Shown: positions 1-9,079, numbered from the stretch's first letter. The stretch: 64,000 nucleotides of DNA from Tropicimonas isoalkanivorans (GCF_900112335.1 NZ_FOLG01000002.1:406810-470809); one strand, 5' to 3'. A program made the numbers and translations. The notes: generated by a model from the sequence alone, not told the origin.

Positions 1-289
1 AGGGGTTGTCGAGACGGGCCCAGAGAAAGGTGGAGACGACCAGCCCGCCCAGAATCAGCACCCCGCCCATGGTGGGCGTGCCGACCTTGGAGAGGTGGCT
101 TTCGGGGCCGTCGCCACGGATCGGCTGGCCCTTGCCCTGTTTGCGGCGGAGCAGGTTGATCAGCGGCCGGCCGAAGATGAACCCAAACACAAGCGCGGTA
201 AAGAACGCCCCGCCGGTGCGAAAGGTGATGTAGCGGAACAGGTTGTAGAACCCGCCGTCGTCGGAAAAGGTCGTCAGCCAGTAGAGCAT
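1..289 (-). CDS. mraY: Phospho-N-acetylmuramoyl-pentapeptide transferase, N-terminal part
   Basis: Membrane enzyme that transfers phospho-MurNAc-pentapeptide from UDP to undecaprenyl phosphate to form lipid I. Only the first 96 residues are present; the gene runs off the left edge. Reading from an ATG at 289, the protein starts MLYWLTTF and contains the family segments [14 protein letters not shown] (first membrane helix) and [13 protein letters not shown], which leads into the second helix. The start lies 13 bp after the murF stop on the same strand, the usual order in the dcw cluster. Identification from these motifs and position is secure. Confidence 0.95.
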   Translation of the reverse strand, partial: MLYWLTTFSDDGGFYNLFRYITFRTGGAFFTALVFGFIFGRPLINLLRRKQGKGQPIRGDGPESHLSKVGTPTMGGVLILGGLVVSTFLWARLDNP

Positions 290-302
290 GTGTCGCGGGC
301 CC

Positions 303-1751
303 TCACGTCTCCTGCGGGCGGACTTGGCCCAGTTTTCGGATCGCGTCAACGACCCGCGAGAGCCGGATGCCAAGCGATCCCTTCACGAGCACGATGTCGC
401 CCGCGTCGAGCAGGTGGCGCATTTCAGCCGCCATCTCGGCGCTGTCCTGGCACCATTGGCCACGGCGCTCCGCCGGTAACGCCTCCCACAGGGCGTGGGA
501 CCGCGCGCCGACGCAGTGGATCACGTCGACCGACGCCATCGCGGGATGCTCCGCCAGTGCGGCATGGAGCGTCATCTCGTCCGCGCCGAGTTCGAGCATG
601 TCGCCCAGAATGGCAATGCGGCGCCCGCGCGAGACGCGGCCGATTCCGTCCACCGGGGCAATGGCGGCGAGCATGTCGAGCGCGGCGCCGACCGAGGCGG
701 GGTTGGCGTTGTAGGAATCGTCGATCAGCTCCAGCGTCATCCCATCGTGCACGATGTCGAGCAGGATCGTCTCACGCGCCCCCCTGCCCTCGTAGGGCGC
801 CCAGCGTCCCAAGTCGCCGGCGGCGAGCGCCAGGTCAACCCCGAGCGCGGCAGCCACCGCCAGCGCGGCCAGCCCGTTCATTGCGAAGTGCTTGCCGGGC
901 GACTGGAGCTTGAAGAGCAGTGGATGCACCGCGCCGTCGGGGCCGGTCATGCGCGCCTGCGCAACGGTCTGGCCGTTTTGTGGCGTGCTGACAAGCAACG
1001 TCGCCTCCGACCCCTTTTCGCCGAAGCCGACGATCCGTGCGCCGCGGGTGCGGGCCGCGTCGAACAGGGTTTCGGATGTTGGAATGTCGGCGTTCAGGAC
1101 CGCGACGCCGCCGGGGCGCAGGCCCTGCATGATCGACGCCTTCTCGCGGGCGATGTTCTCCACCCGGCCGAAGGCGGCCAGGTGAGCCGGGGCGACCGTG
1201 GTGACCAGGGCTGCGTCCAGATCCGCCAACCGCGCCAGCGGGGCGATCTCGCCGGGATGGTTCATGCCGATCTCGATCACCGCGAAATCGGCATCCGCCG
1301 GCATCCGGGCCAGCGTGAGGGGGACGCCCCAGTGGTTGTTGTAGCTCTTCTCGGCGGCGTGCACCTTGCCCTGCCCCGCGAGGATCGCGCGCAGCATCTC
1401 CTTGGTGGAGGTCTTGCCGACCGAGCCGGTGATGCCGATCACCTTGGCGGTGGTGCGCGCGCGGGCGGCGGAGGCCAGCGCCTCCAGCCCGCGCAGGACG
1501 TCGTCGACGATCAGCAGGGGGGCATCTTCGGCCAAGCCCTCGGGCACGCGGCTGACCATCGCTGCCGCTGCGCCGCGTTTCAGGGCGTCGGCCACGAACT
1601 CGTGGCCATCGCGGACGTCCTTCAGCGCCACGAAGAGGGCTCCGGGCTCGAGCGTGCGGCTGTCGATGGAGACGGAATGCGCCTGCCACGGGCGCGTGGC
1701 GCACCCCCCGGTTGCGGCGGCGGCGTAGTCGGAAGTCCAGAGTGCTGTCAT
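303..1751 (-). CDS. murF: UDP-N-acetylmuramoyl-tripeptide--D-alanyl-D-alanine ligase
   Basis: Cytoplasmic Mur ligase that adds D-Ala-D-Ala to UDP-MurNAc-tripeptide using ATP. The 482-residue length is normal for MurF. An N-terminal substrate-binding domain is followed by the ATP loop [11 protein letters not shown] at residues 106-116, then [13 protein letters not shown] and [10 protein letters not shown], both typical of MurF, and DDSYNANP in the C-terminal half. The ATG at 1751 overlaps the murE stop by four bases (ATGA), which suggests translational coupling; mraY follows 13 bp downstream. Confidence 0.96.
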   Translation of the reverse strand: MTALWTSDYAAAATGGCATRPWQAHSVSIDSRTLEPGALFVALKDVRDGHEFVADALKRGAAAAMVSRVPEGLAEDAPLLIVDDVLRGLEALASAARARTTAKVIGITGSVGKTSTKEMLRAILAGQGKVHAAEKSYNNHWGVPLTLARMPADADFAVIEIGMNHPGEIAPLARLADLDAALVTTVAPAHLAAFGRVENIAREKASIMQGLRPGGVAVLNADIPTSETLFDAARTRGARIVGFGEKGSEATLLVSTPQNGQTVAQARMTGPDGAVHPLLFKLQSPGKHFAMNGLAALAVAAALGVDLALAAGDLGRWAPYEGRGARETILLDIVHDGMTLELIDDSYNANPASVGAALDMLAAIAPVDGIGRVSRGRRIAILGDMLELGADEMTLHAALAEHPAMASVDVIHCVGARSHALWEALPAERRGQWCQDSAEMAAEMRHLLDAGDIVLVKGSLGIRLSRVVDAIRKLGQVRPQET

Positions 1752-3235
1752 GTGAGATGTCCGTCCAGTGCGGCCACCGCAACGCTGGCCTGCTCCACGT
1801 CGTCGAAGGGATAGACGGTGTCGCCCACCGTCTGCCCCTGTTCGTGGCCCTTGCCGGCCACCAGCAGCGCGTCGCCCGGTTGCAGCGCGTCGACGCCGCG
1901 CAGGATCGCCTCCGCCCGGTCGCCCACTTCCGTCGCGCCGGGGCAGCCCTCCAGCACGGCGGCACGGATCGCGGCCGGGTCCTCCGTGCGGGGGTTGTCG
2001 TCGGTGACGAAGGCGACGTCGGCATTCTCGGCGACCGCCGCGCCCATCAGGGGCCGTTTGCCACGGTCCCGGTCGCCGCCGGCGCCGAAGACGCAGATGA
2101 GCCGGCCCATGACGTGCGGGCGCAGGGCCTTGAGGGCCGTGGCCAGCGCATCGGGGGTATGAGCATAGTCCACGTAGACCGCCGCTCCGTTGGTGCGGGT
2201 CGCGGCGAGCTGCATCCGGCCGCGCACGCCACGGAGTTGCGGCAGGGTCTTGAAGACCTCGGTGGGATCGCTGCCGGAGGCGATGGCAAGGCCGGCGGCG
2301 ATCATGACGTTTTCGGACTGGAAGCCGCCGATCAGCTCCAGCCGGGTCTGGTGGATGGTGCCGTTCCAGGAGAAGCGCACGTCCTGCCCGGTGGCGTCGA
2401 AGCGCAGCCCGAGGATGCGCAGATGGCAGGTCTCACCCCGGCCGACGCGGATCACTTCAAGGCCCGCGCGGTCGGCGACCTCGGCCATTTCGGTGCCGCG
2501 CAGGCTGTCCATCTGGATAACGGCGACGCCGTCGTCCGACAGGATCCGGCTGAAGAGCCCGGCCTTGGCGGCGAAATAGTCCTCGAAGTCGGCGTGGTAG
2601 TCGAGGTGATCCTGGGTGAGATTGGTGAAGCCGCCGGCGGCGAGGTGCACGGCATCCAGCCGCCGCTGCGCCAGCCCGTGGGAGCTTGCCTCCATCGCGG
2701 CATGGGTCACGCCGGCGGCAGCGGCCTCCGCCAGCACGCGGTGCAGGGTGATCGGTTCCGGCGTGGTGTGGGCGAGCGGGGCCTCCCAGTCGCCTTCGAC
2801 GCCGGTGGTGCCGACGTTGACCGCGGAAAGGCCGAGCGCCTGCCAGATCTGCCGGGTGAAGCTGGCGACGGAGGTCTTGCCGTTGGTGCCGGTGACGGCG
2901 ACCACGACGTCCGGCTGCGCCTCGAACCAGAGCGCGGCGGCATAGGCGAGTGCGGCGCGGGGCTCCTCCACGACGATCAGCGCGGCGGGGTTGCCGGCCA
3001 GTTCCTCGGCGGCGATGCGGGCGCCCTCGGCATCGGTCAGGATGGCGCCGGCCCCCATGCGCAGGGCGTACTGGATGAACTCCCCGCCGTGAACGCGCGT
3101 GCCCGGCAGGCCGGCGAACAGGTGGCCGGGCTTGACCGTGCGGCTGTCGACCGAGAGGCCGGTGACACGGGCCTCGGCCCCGCCCTGGGCCGTCAGCCCG
3201 AGCCCGGCAAGGGATTTCGTCTTGATCTCAGTCAT
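1748..3235 (-). CDS. murE: UDP-N-acetylmuramoyl-tripeptide synthetase, meso-diaminopimelate adding
   Basis: Adds the third stem-peptide residue to UDP-MurNAc-L-Ala-D-Glu. The 495-residue protein starts MTEIKTKSL at ATG 3235; an upstream in-frame extension to 3271 has no conserved look and was dropped. It has the ATP loop VTGTNGKTS near residues 113-122 and DDNPRTEDP in the C-terminal domain; DNPR is the signature for meso-diaminopimelate specificity, so the peptidoglycan should be of the usual Gram-negative type. It lies 98 bp after ftsI and overlaps murF by four bases. Confidence 0.96.
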   Translation of the reverse strand: MTEIKTKSLAGLGLTAQGGAEARVTGLSVDSRTVKPGHLFAGLPGTRVHGGEFIQYALRMGAGAILTDAEGARIAAEELAGNPAALIVVEEPRAALAYAAALWFEAQPDVVVAVTGTNGKTSVASFTRQIWQALGLSAVNVGTTGVEGDWEAPLAHTTPEPITLHRVLAEAAAAGVTHAAMEASSHGLAQRRLDAVHLAAGGFTNLTQDHLDYHADFEDYFAAKAGLFSRILSDDGVAVIQMDSLRGTEMAEVADRAGLEVIRVGRGETCHLRILGLRFDATGQDVRFSWNGTIHQTRLELIGGFQSENVMIAAGLAIASGSDPTEVFKTLPQLRGVRGRMQLAATRTNGAAVYVDYAHTPDALATALKALRPHVMGRLICVFGAGGDRDRGKRPLMGAAVAENADVAFVTDDNPRTEDPAAIRAAVLEGCPGATEVGDRAEAILRGVDALQPGDALLVAGKGHEQGQTVGDTVYPFDDVEQASVAVAALDGHLT

Positions 3236-3333
3236 GCCTGCGCACCCTTCCGCCGGCGCCCCGGGGGGCATCGGCCATTCTCACAGAAGCGTTGAAGCCT
3301 CTTTTCGGCCCTTTTGCCGGGAGCGTCCACCGG

Positions 3334-5118
3334 TCAATTCGAGGCGCGCATCAGCACGGCCTCCTCACCGGGCTCCGGCTCGGGGTGCAGGCCCAGGAGC
3401 GGCGCGGTGCGGCGGATGATCTCCGCAGCCACGGGGACGGCCGTCCACCCGGCGGTGCGGCGCGGTTTCGGGCCGGAGCTTTCCACCGGTTCGTCGAGCG
3501 TCACGACGAGCACGTACTTGGGATCGTCCGAGGGGAAGACGCTGGCGAAGGTGGCGATGACCTTATCGTCGTAATATCCGCCCTGGGGCTTCGGCTTGTC
3601 GGCGGTGCCGGTCTTGCCGGCGACGGAGTAGCCCGGCACGTCCCCGAAGCTGGCGGTGCCGCGGCTGACGACGGCGCGGAGCATCTTGCGGGCCGCCGTC
3701 GAGGCGCGTTCGCTCACAACCCGCTCGCCCCCCTGCGGCGCCGGCTGGCGGAGCAGGGTCGGCGTGATCCGGGTGCCGCCGTTGAGCAGCGAGGCGTAGC
3801 CCGCGGCAAGGTGCACGGGGCTGGAACTGAGGCCGTGGCCGTAGGAGATGGTGATGGTGTTGATCTCCGTCCAGCGCGGGGGAAGCAGCGGCTTGCCGGT
3901 GGGCGCTTCGACCATTTCCAGCGACGTCGGCTCCAGGAAGCCCAGCTTGCCCAGAAAGGCCTTCTGGCGCTCCCCGCCGATGGCCAGCGCCATCTTCGCG
4001 GTGCCGACGTTGGAGGAGTTCACAATCACATCGGTGACGGACAGCTTGCCGTAGTTCTTGCCGTGGAACTCCTTGATCTTGAACTTGCCCCACCGCATCG
4101 GCGCGTTGGCGTCGATGATGGTGTCGGGGCCGACAAGGCCGAGGTCCATCGCCTGTGCGGCGGTGAAGATCTTGAACACCGAGCCAAGCTCGTAAACGCC
4201 CTGCACCGCGCGGTTGAAAAGCGGGCTGTCGCCCGGATCGCCCTTCACCAGCGGGCGGGGCCGGTCATTTGGATCGAAGTCCGGCAGGGAGATCATGGTG
4301 AGAATCTCGCCGGTGTGGACGTCCATCAGCACGGCGCTCGCGCCCTTGGCGTTCATGAGCCTCATGCCGCCTTCGAGCACTTCACGGGTGGCGGCCTGAA
4401 CGGTGAGGTCGATCGACAACTGCAACGGCGCGCCGTTGTTGGCGGGATCGCGCAGCCAGGCGTCGAATTTCTTTTCCACGCCGGCGGTACCCACGACCTC
4501 GGCCGAATGGACGCCCTCGCGGCCGAAACTCGCGCCGCCCAGGACGTGCGCGGCGATCCGGCCGTTGGGATAAAGGCGCATTTCGCGCGGACCGAACAGC
4601 AGGCCGGGTTCACCGATGTCGTGCACCGCCTGCATCTGCTCCGGGCTCAGTTTCTTCTTGATCCACAGGAACTTGCGCTTGCCGGTGAAGTCCTTCATCA
4701 GGCGCGCCTCGTCGAGATCCGGGAAGATCTGGATCAGCTCGTGCGCGGCGCGTTGCGGATCGACCAGGTCGCGGGTCTGGGCATAGAGGGAATGGGTGGA
4801 GAGGTTGGTCGCCAAGATGCGGCCGTTGCGGTCCACGATGTTCGCGCGCTGCGCCACGATGTCGGAACCGAGGGAGGCGACCTGCGTCTCGGAGGGCTCG
4901 CTGGCAGCCAGCAGGCCCATCCGCACGCCGACGACAGAGAAGGCACAAAAAAAGAAGAGCGCGAGCGCCAGCAGCCGCCCCTCGGCCCGGTGGCGCATCC
5001 GGTCGCGGTCCGCCTCGTGGCGGAGGCGCAGGTTCTCGCGCTCGATGGCGTCCGGGTTCTCGCCCTTTTCGCGCGCCGAAAGGATGCGCGCGAGCGGCCG
5101 CAGCGGCGTGCGCGTCAT
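3334..5118 (-). CDS. ftsI: Septal peptidoglycan transpeptidase (penicillin-binding protein 3)
   Basis: Class B penicillin-binding protein that crosslinks septal peptidoglycan in the periplasm with FtsW and FtsQLB. The 594-residue protein from ATG 5118 has a charged cytoplasmic N-terminus, one membrane helix (LLALALFFFCAFSVVGV), a dimerisation domain, and the three penicillin-binding motifs in order: SVFK (catalytic serine), SSN and KTG (AGKTGTADKPK). The reading frame is open 64 codons further upstream, but that part overlaps ftsL and is its shadow. The start overlaps the ftsL stop by four bases. Confidence 0.95.
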   Translation of the reverse strand: MTRTPLRPLARILSAREKGENPDAIERENLRLRHEADRDRMRHRAEGRLLALALFFFCAFSVVGVRMGLLAASEPSETQVASLGSDIVAQRANIVDRNGRILATNLSTHSLYAQTRDLVDPQRAAHELIQIFPDLDEARLMKDFTGKRKFLWIKKKLSPEQMQAVHDIGEPGLLFGPREMRLYPNGRIAAHVLGGASFGREGVHSAEVVGTAGVEKKFDAWLRDPANNGAPLQLSIDLTVQAATREVLEGGMRLMNAKGASAVLMDVHTGEILTMISLPDFDPNDRPRPLVKGDPGDSPLFNRAVQGVYELGSVFKIFTAAQAMDLGLVGPDTIIDANAPMRWGKFKIKEFHGKNYGKLSVTDVIVNSSNVGTAKMALAIGGERQKAFLGKLGFLEPTSLEMVEAPTGKPLLPPRWTEINTITISYGHGLSSSPVHLAAGYASLLNGGTRITPTLLRQPAPQGGERVVSERASTAARKMLRAVVSRGTASFGDVPGYSVAGKTGTADKPKPQGGYYDDKVIATFASVFPSDDPKYVLVVTLDEPVESSGPKPRRTAGWTAVPVAAEIIRRTAPLLGLHPEPEPGEEAVLMRASN

Positions 5119-5471
5119 GGGAACTCTCCCCCCACCTGAAGCTGACCGGCGATCTCGATCGGCGTGGTGATCGGAAGGGTCGGCGGCGGCGGGAAGGCCA
5201 CCTGCTCCAACGCGCTGAACTGCTCCGGCTCCAGCGGGAGGAGGCCCAGCCGGTCGAAATTGATCTCCGCCAGTTCGGCCAGCCGGTCGGGCCGGTTGAG
5301 ATAGGCCCATTCGGCTTCCAGCACCGCCAGGCTCTCGCGCAACTCACCGATCTCGCGCTTGAGCTGCGCGGATTCCTTCAGCGCGGCCTGGGTCTGGTAG
5401 TTCTCCTGGTAGGCCCAGAAAGCGAGGCCCATCACGGACAGGGCGGCCATAAGGTACAAGAACGTTTTCAC
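5115..5471 (-). CDS. ftsL: Cell division protein FtsL
   Basis: Small bitopic divisome protein that partners FtsB and FtsQ. With a GTG start at 5471 it has 118 residues: a short cytoplasmic end, one membrane helix (residues about 3-19), then a periplasmic coiled-coil stretch rich in Leu, Glu and Arg, and [10 protein letters not shown], typical of alphaproteobacterial FtsL. The GTG overlaps the rsmH stop as GTGA and the stop overlaps the ftsI start as ATGA, so rsmH, ftsL and ftsI look translationally coupled. An ATG five codons upstream (5486) is possible but would lie inside rsmH. Confidence 0.9.
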   Translation of the reverse strand: MKTFLYLMAALSVMGLAFWAYQENYQTQAALKESAQLKREIGELRESLAVLEAEWAYLNRPDRLAELAEINFDRLGLLPLEPEQFSALEQVAFPPPPTLPITTPIEIAGQLQVGGEFP

Positions 5472-6478
5472 AGCGTCTCCTTCCACCAGTCCTTGGGTCC
5501 GGGAAGACCCATGGCGGTTCGGTCGAGGGGGGTGACGGGGGCGGCGGTGCGTTCGGCCACACGCAACTTGGCCGAGCGAGCCCGCGGGTTTGCGGCAACT
5601 TCCGCGTCGGATGGGCCGACGGCGCGGCGGGTCAACAGGCGGAACTGCGCGGCCGTCTCTTCGGTTTCGGGGGCATAGCGGTTGGCACGGCCACCGCCGC
5701 CCGAGCGGGCCTGCAGGAACCGCTTCACGACGCGATCCTCCAGCGAATGAAAGGTCACGACGGCCAGCTTGCCGCCGGGTTGCAATGCGCGTTCGGCGGC
5801 CTCGAGCCCGGCGATCAGTTCGCCGAACTCGTCGTTCACGGCGATTCGGATCGCCTGGAAGCTGCGTGTGGCGGGATGGACCTGTCCCGGGCGCGGGCGC
5901 GGCAGGCAGGCGGCAACGGCCTCGGCCAGTTGCAGCGTGGTCTCGAAGGGGCGCACGGCGATGATGGCGCGCGCGATGCGGCGAGACGCGCGTTCCTCCC
6001 CATAGTGGTAGAGGATGTCGGCCAGATCGGCCTCGGGCAGCGTGTTCACGAGGTCGGCCGCCGACGGCCCCTCCCCGCTCATGCGCATGTCCAGCGGGCC
6101 GTCTTTCTGGAAGGAAAATCCGCGCTCCGCCTGGTCGAGCTGCATCGAGGACACGCCGAGATCCAGCACCACGCCGTAGAGAGGCGCGTCAGCGAATGTG
6201 TCCAGCTCCGAAAAGCGCCCCTCGACGAGGGTCAGGCGGTCGCCGAATTCGGCTTGCATCGGCGCGGCCATGGCGAGCGCGCTCGGGTCCCGGTCCACGC
6301 CGATGACCCGCTCGGCCCCCGCCTCCAGCAGGCGCCGGGTGTAGCCGCCCGCGCCGAAGGTCCCGTCCAGCCACAGGCCGGACACCGGCGAGACCGCCTC
6401 GATCAGCGGGTCGATCAGGACGGGAACATGCGGCGGGTGGGAATCGTGGGAGTCAGGGGGGCGGGCAGCGGCAGCCAT
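5468..6478 (-). CDS. rsmH: 16S rRNA (cytosine(1402)-N(4))-methyltransferase
   Basis: SAM-dependent enzyme that N4-methylates C1402 of 16S rRNA in the decoding centre. The 336 residues match the family length. Seen motifs are [13 protein letters not shown] near the start, the SAM-binding segment [33 protein letters not shown], and the late [15 protein letters not shown]. It is the second gene of the dcw cluster, 3 bp after the mraZ stop, and overlaps ftsL by four bases. Confidence 0.97.
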   Translation of the reverse strand: MAAAARPPDSHDSHPPHVPVLIDPLIEAVSPVSGLWLDGTFGAGGYTRRLLEAGAERVIGVDRDPSALAMAAPMQAEFGDRLTLVEGRFSELDTFADAPLYGVVLDLGVSSMQLDQAERGFSFQKDGPLDMRMSGEGPSAADLVNTLPEADLADILYHYGEERASRRIARAIIAVRPFETTLQLAEAVAACLPRPRPGQVHPATRSFQAIRIAVNDEFGELIAGLEAAERALQPGGKLAVVTFHSLEDRVVKRFLQARSGGGGRANRYAPETEETAAQFRLLTRRAVGPSDAEVAANPRARSAKLRVAERTAAPVTPLDRTAMGLPGPKDWWKETL

Positions 6479-6481
6479 CGG

Positions 6482-6985
6482 TCAGTCCGCACCTCCCGCA
6501 AGCAGGGTGAGCGGATCGACGTCGTCGGGAAGCTCGTCGAACATCGCCTCGGTCTGCGGTTCGACTTCCTGCTCGTAGGTCTCCGGTTTCCAGATGTGGA
6601 AGGTGTCGTGCGCGGCGATGAAGAACGCCTCGTCCTCCAGCCCGATCATGTCGCGAATGTGCTGCGGAATCAGCAGCCGGCCGTTTTCGTCGACGCTCGC
6701 GGGGTGGGATTGTCCGTTGAAGTAGTTTTCCATGTCGCGGCGGGTCTTGGAGCCGCGGGGCAAGGCTGCGATCTTGGCGTCCACTTCGGCGGCCGCCTCC
6801 ATCGTGTAGCATTCCAGAAAGCCCTTGCGGCGGGCGATACCCCAATGAAGCACCAGGTTCGGTTGCAGTCCCTCGGTCCAGTCAGGGTCGCCCGCCTCGA
6901 GCACACGGCGGAAGGGGGCAGGCACGGAGACCCTGCCTTTTCCATCCACCTTGTGGCGGCCTCGACCTCTGAAAACTCGCGCCAA
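6482..6985 (-). CDS. mraZ: Transcriptional regulator MraZ
   Basis: DNA-binding protein of the SpoVT-AbrB type, first gene of the dcw cluster and known to repress its own operon. The 167-residue protein starts RVFRG...HKVDGKGRVSVPAPFR, the standard MraZ N-terminal half, and carries the second half-domain with ENGRLLIPQHIRD. The start is a TTG at 6985, supported by an AGGAG Shine-Dalgarno eight bases upstream and by alignment with the conserved ARxFRG N-terminus; no in-frame ATG fits. Candidate target repeats lie at 7289-7313. Confidence 0.93.
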   Translation of the reverse strand: MARVFRGRGRHKVDGKGRVSVPAPFRRVLEAGDPDWTEGLQPNLVLHWGIARRKGFLECYTMEAAAEVDAKIAALPRGSKTRRDMENYFNGQSHPASVDENGRLLIPQHIRDMIGLEDEAFFIAAHDTFHIWKPETYEQEVEPQTEAMFDELPDDVDPLTLLAGGAD

Positions 6986-7037
6986 GGGACGCGCTCCTAT
7001 CTGCCTCTGTGTCGCCTCGCAGGGCCGGGTGGCCCAG

Positions 7038-7253
7038 AAACGAAAACGGCGGATCAGACTGCTGCCACTGTCTGATCCGCCGCCCTCGTCCCATCACTGG
7101 GTTGGTCCGATCACGCGCGCCACCCGGGGGGATGTCTGCTCGCTCGCGCGCCGGATCTCTTTTTTTCGACGAGTGTGGGTGCCTGTATGAAACCTGGCTG
7201 GGGAAGCCTGTCGGGGTCTTCTGCCCCTTTGTCTGTGCCCGTCCTCATCGTGT
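7038..7253 (-). ncRNA. upsM: UpsM-like leader sRNA upstream of mraZ
   Basis: The segment between the predicted dcw promoter and mraZ is about 270 nt long and contains a perfect 11-bp hairpin (arms 7048-7058 and 7071-7081, GGCGGATCAGA and its complement) followed on the minus strand by a T-rich run (GTTTTCGTTT). This is an intrinsic terminator placed 50-100 nt before mraZ. In Rhodobacter sphaeroides the dcw leader gives the abundant sRNA UpsM (about 206 nt) by termination at this place. Position, strand, length (about 215 nt) and terminator all fit. The ends are inferred from the promoter and the T run. Confidence 0.72.
7048..7081 (-). terminator. Intrinsic terminator/attenuator in the mraZ leader
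   Basis: Eleven perfect base pairs with a 12-nt loop, then a T-rich stretch on the minus strand at 7047-7038. It stands between the dcw promoter and mraZ, so most transcripts may stop here and only read-through would express division genes. Confidence 0.75.
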
Positions 7254-7259
7254 GAAAAC

Positions 7260-7288
7260 GTTATGCCTGCCCCCAACGTAGAAATCAA
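7260..7288 (-). promoter_or_regulatory. Predicted dcw-cluster promoter
   Basis: On the minus strand TTGATT (7288-7283) and CATAAC (7265-7260) are separated by 17 bp, a good housekeeping-sigma arrangement for an alphaproteobacterium. Transcription would begin near 7253 and give the long leader described above. Confidence 0.6.
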
Positions 7289-7313
7289 TAACACTTTCTC
7301 CCACCCTGCCCCA
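7289..7313 (-). promoter_or_regulatory. MraZ-box-like repeats
   Basis: Reading the minus strand, TGGGG (7313-7309), TGGGA (7303-7299) and a degenerate TGTTA (7293-7289) recur every 10 bp immediately upstream of the -35 element. MraZ is known to bind TGGG-type repeats with this 10-bp period in dcw promoters, so this is the likely autoregulatory operator. The third repeat is weak. Confidence 0.65.
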
Positions 7314-7638
7314 CTACGTGCCCCAGAAGTCACAGATCGCGGTCTGACCCCGCCAGGATCGGGCATTTATAGGCCTATGGGCAATTTTGAACACTAGATG
7401 TGGACCGTTCGGGCGACGGAAAAAATCGACCCGCTGGTGGGAGACACTGCCTTCCCAGCGGTGGTCACGGGCGAATCCGGAGGGACTCGGCGGCGGGGTG
7501 GCAGGGATTCCCAAGGAATCACGGGCTGAACACGGCCGATTCCCGAAATCGTGATTCGACGCGGGCCCACGTCGTTCCATCGCGGTGGCACGATTTCCCA
7601 TCGGGGGCATGATTTCCCATGCCCGCCCCAAACGACAA
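7314..7638. other. Gene-free stretch between the dcw promoter and mrp
   Basis: No credible gene is seen. The stretch holds short related motifs: an inverted repeat GATTCC-CAA-GGAATC at 7506-7520, GATTCCCGAAATC at 7538-7550, and GATTTCCCAT twice at 7592-7601 and 7611-7620. They could be protein-binding sites, but nothing known was matched. Confidence 0.5.
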
Positions 7639-7660
7639 CGGGAGGGGCGCGCCCCTCCCG
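7639..7660 (-). terminator. Probable terminator of mrp
   Basis: Perfect 22-bp palindrome of the form CGGGAGGGGCG-CGCCCCTCCCG, 26 bp after the mrp stop on its strand. The following minus-strand bases are only moderately T-rich (TTGTCGTTT), so termination efficiency is uncertain. Confidence 0.65.
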
Positions 7661-7686
7661 TCGATCTCAGTCTGTATGGATGAGTG

Positions 7687-8769
7687 TCAGGCCATGCCGC
7701 CGCCGACCAGTCGGGCGGCGATCGTGGCGTAGGCATCGGCGGCCTGGGTGTCGCCGAGGGCGACCGGCGTTCCCGCATCGCCGGCAAGCCGCGTCTCCAG
7801 TTCCAGCGGCAGCGCGCCGAGGAAGGGCACGCCGATCCGCTCTGCCTCCGCCATCACGCCGCCGTGGCCAAAGAGGTGCGCCTCGTGCCCGCAGTTGGGA
7901 CATATATAAGTAGACATGTTCTCGATCAGCCCGAGCACCGGCACGCGGAGCTTCTCGAACATGTCTATGGCGCGCCGGGCATCTATAAGCGCCACGTCCT
8001 GCGGCGTGGACACCACCAGCGCGCCTGCGAGCTTGTACTTCTGACCGAGAGTAAGCTGCACGTCCCCCGTTCCCGGCGGCAGGTCGATAATGAGCACGTC
8101 GAGGTCCCCCCAGGCGACATCGCCCAGAAGCTGCTGCAAGGCCCCCATCAGCATCGGGCCGCGCCAGATCACCGCCTCGGCCTCCTTCAGCAGCGCGCCG
8201 ATGGACATGAGGGTGACGCCGTGGGCGTGCAGGGGCTCGATCGTCTTGCCGTCCGGGGAGGCGGGCCGCTGGGTGGTGCCCATCATGCGGGGTTGGGAGG
8301 GACCGTATATATCGGCATCCAGCAGCCCCACGCGCCGCCCCTGCCGGGCGAGCGCCACGGCGAGGTTGGCGGAGACGGTGGACTTTCCGACCCCGCCCTT
8401 GCCGGAACCGACCACGAGGATGCGGTCGATACCCGGCACGGAGGCGGGTCCGGCGGCTCCCTTCGTGGGATGGCGTCCCACCTTGAGGCCCTGCGGCGGC
8501 GCGCCGGCCCCTGCTGCCGGGCCGTGGGCCGTGAGCACCACCGAAACGGACGTCACCCCGTCAAGCGCCGCCACGGCCGCCTCGGCAGCCTGCCGCGCCG
8601 GCTCCATGGCGCGCGCGGCCTCCGGCGACGGCGCCTCCAGCACGAATTTCACCGCACCCGGCGAATCAACTGTCAGCGCGCGCACCATGTCTCGCGAGAC
8701 AATATTGCCACCATCGGGCAGATTTATGGCCTCAAGCGTCTTGACAATGCTATCCCGTGTAACCGTCAT
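7687..8769 (-). CDS. mrp: Mrp/ApbC-family Fe-S cluster carrier ATPase
   Basis: P-loop NTPase of the ApbC/Nbp35 group that carries and delivers iron-sulfur clusters in the cytoplasm. From ATG 8769 it has 360 residues: an N-terminal FSCA (DUF59) domain, the deviant Walker A loop GSGKGGVGKST, the family segment RMMGTTQRPASPDGKTIEP, IDLPPGTGDVQLTL, and the cluster-binding CPNC motif in TYICPNCGHEAHLFG. An in-frame TTG four codons upstream (8781) is less likely than the ATG. It is transcribed alone toward its palindromic terminator. Confidence 0.95.
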   Translation of the reverse strand: MTVTRDSIVKTLEAINLPDGGNIVSRDMVRALTVDSPGAVKFVLEAPSPEAARAMEPARQAAEAAVAALDGVTSVSVVLTAHGPAAGAGAPPQGLKVGRHPTKGAAGPASVPGIDRILVVGSGKGGVGKSTVSANLAVALARQGRRVGLLDADIYGPSQPRMMGTTQRPASPDGKTIEPLHAHGVTLMSIGALLKEAEAVIWRGPMLMGALQQLLGDVAWGDLDVLIIDLPPGTGDVQLTLGQKYKLAGALVVSTPQDVALIDARRAIDMFEKLRVPVLGLIENMSTYICPNCGHEAHLFGHGGVMAEAERIGVPFLGALPLELETRLAGDAGTPVALGDTQAADAYATIAARLVGGGMA

Positions 8770-8902
8770 CTTCCCGTCCAATCACCCAAATCGTCGCTCA
8801 GACCTACCGCCCCACGCGGCAGACGCAAGCCTGCGATCACCATCCGCCCAATTGCTAGGCCAGTCGCCTAAAATATAGGTCAGCATCACGTATGCAATTG
8901 CC

Positions 8903-9000
8903 GCATGGCGGCGTTGAGGTTTCGGTGAATTGCGAAACCGGGCGTCATGGCTATTTTGGATGACAACAGCAGCGCTAACATAGAGGACGTTGGCGCTAAC
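8903..9000 (+). promoter_or_regulatory. Shared promoter module of the hairpin array, copy 1
   Basis: Upstream module of the non-coding hairpin unit. GCATGGCGGCGTTGA (8903-8917) is followed by TTG (8930-8932), CTATTTT (8951-8957) and AGCGCTAACA (8971-8980). The distance from GCAT to AGCGCTAACA is exactly 68 bp, the same as in the copies at 9867 and 10364. TTG and CTATTTT could be -35 and -10 elements, perhaps for an RpoH-type sigma factor, because the related R. sphaeroides locus is stress-induced. A second GCTAAC at 8995-9000 repeats the first after 21 bp. Confidence 0.6.
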
Positions 9001-9079
9001 AACCCGGAACGAGGTTGCCGCCTACGTCAGGCGACCTAAGCACCGGGAAGCCGGTCGAACGGCACACGAGATAGAGTTT

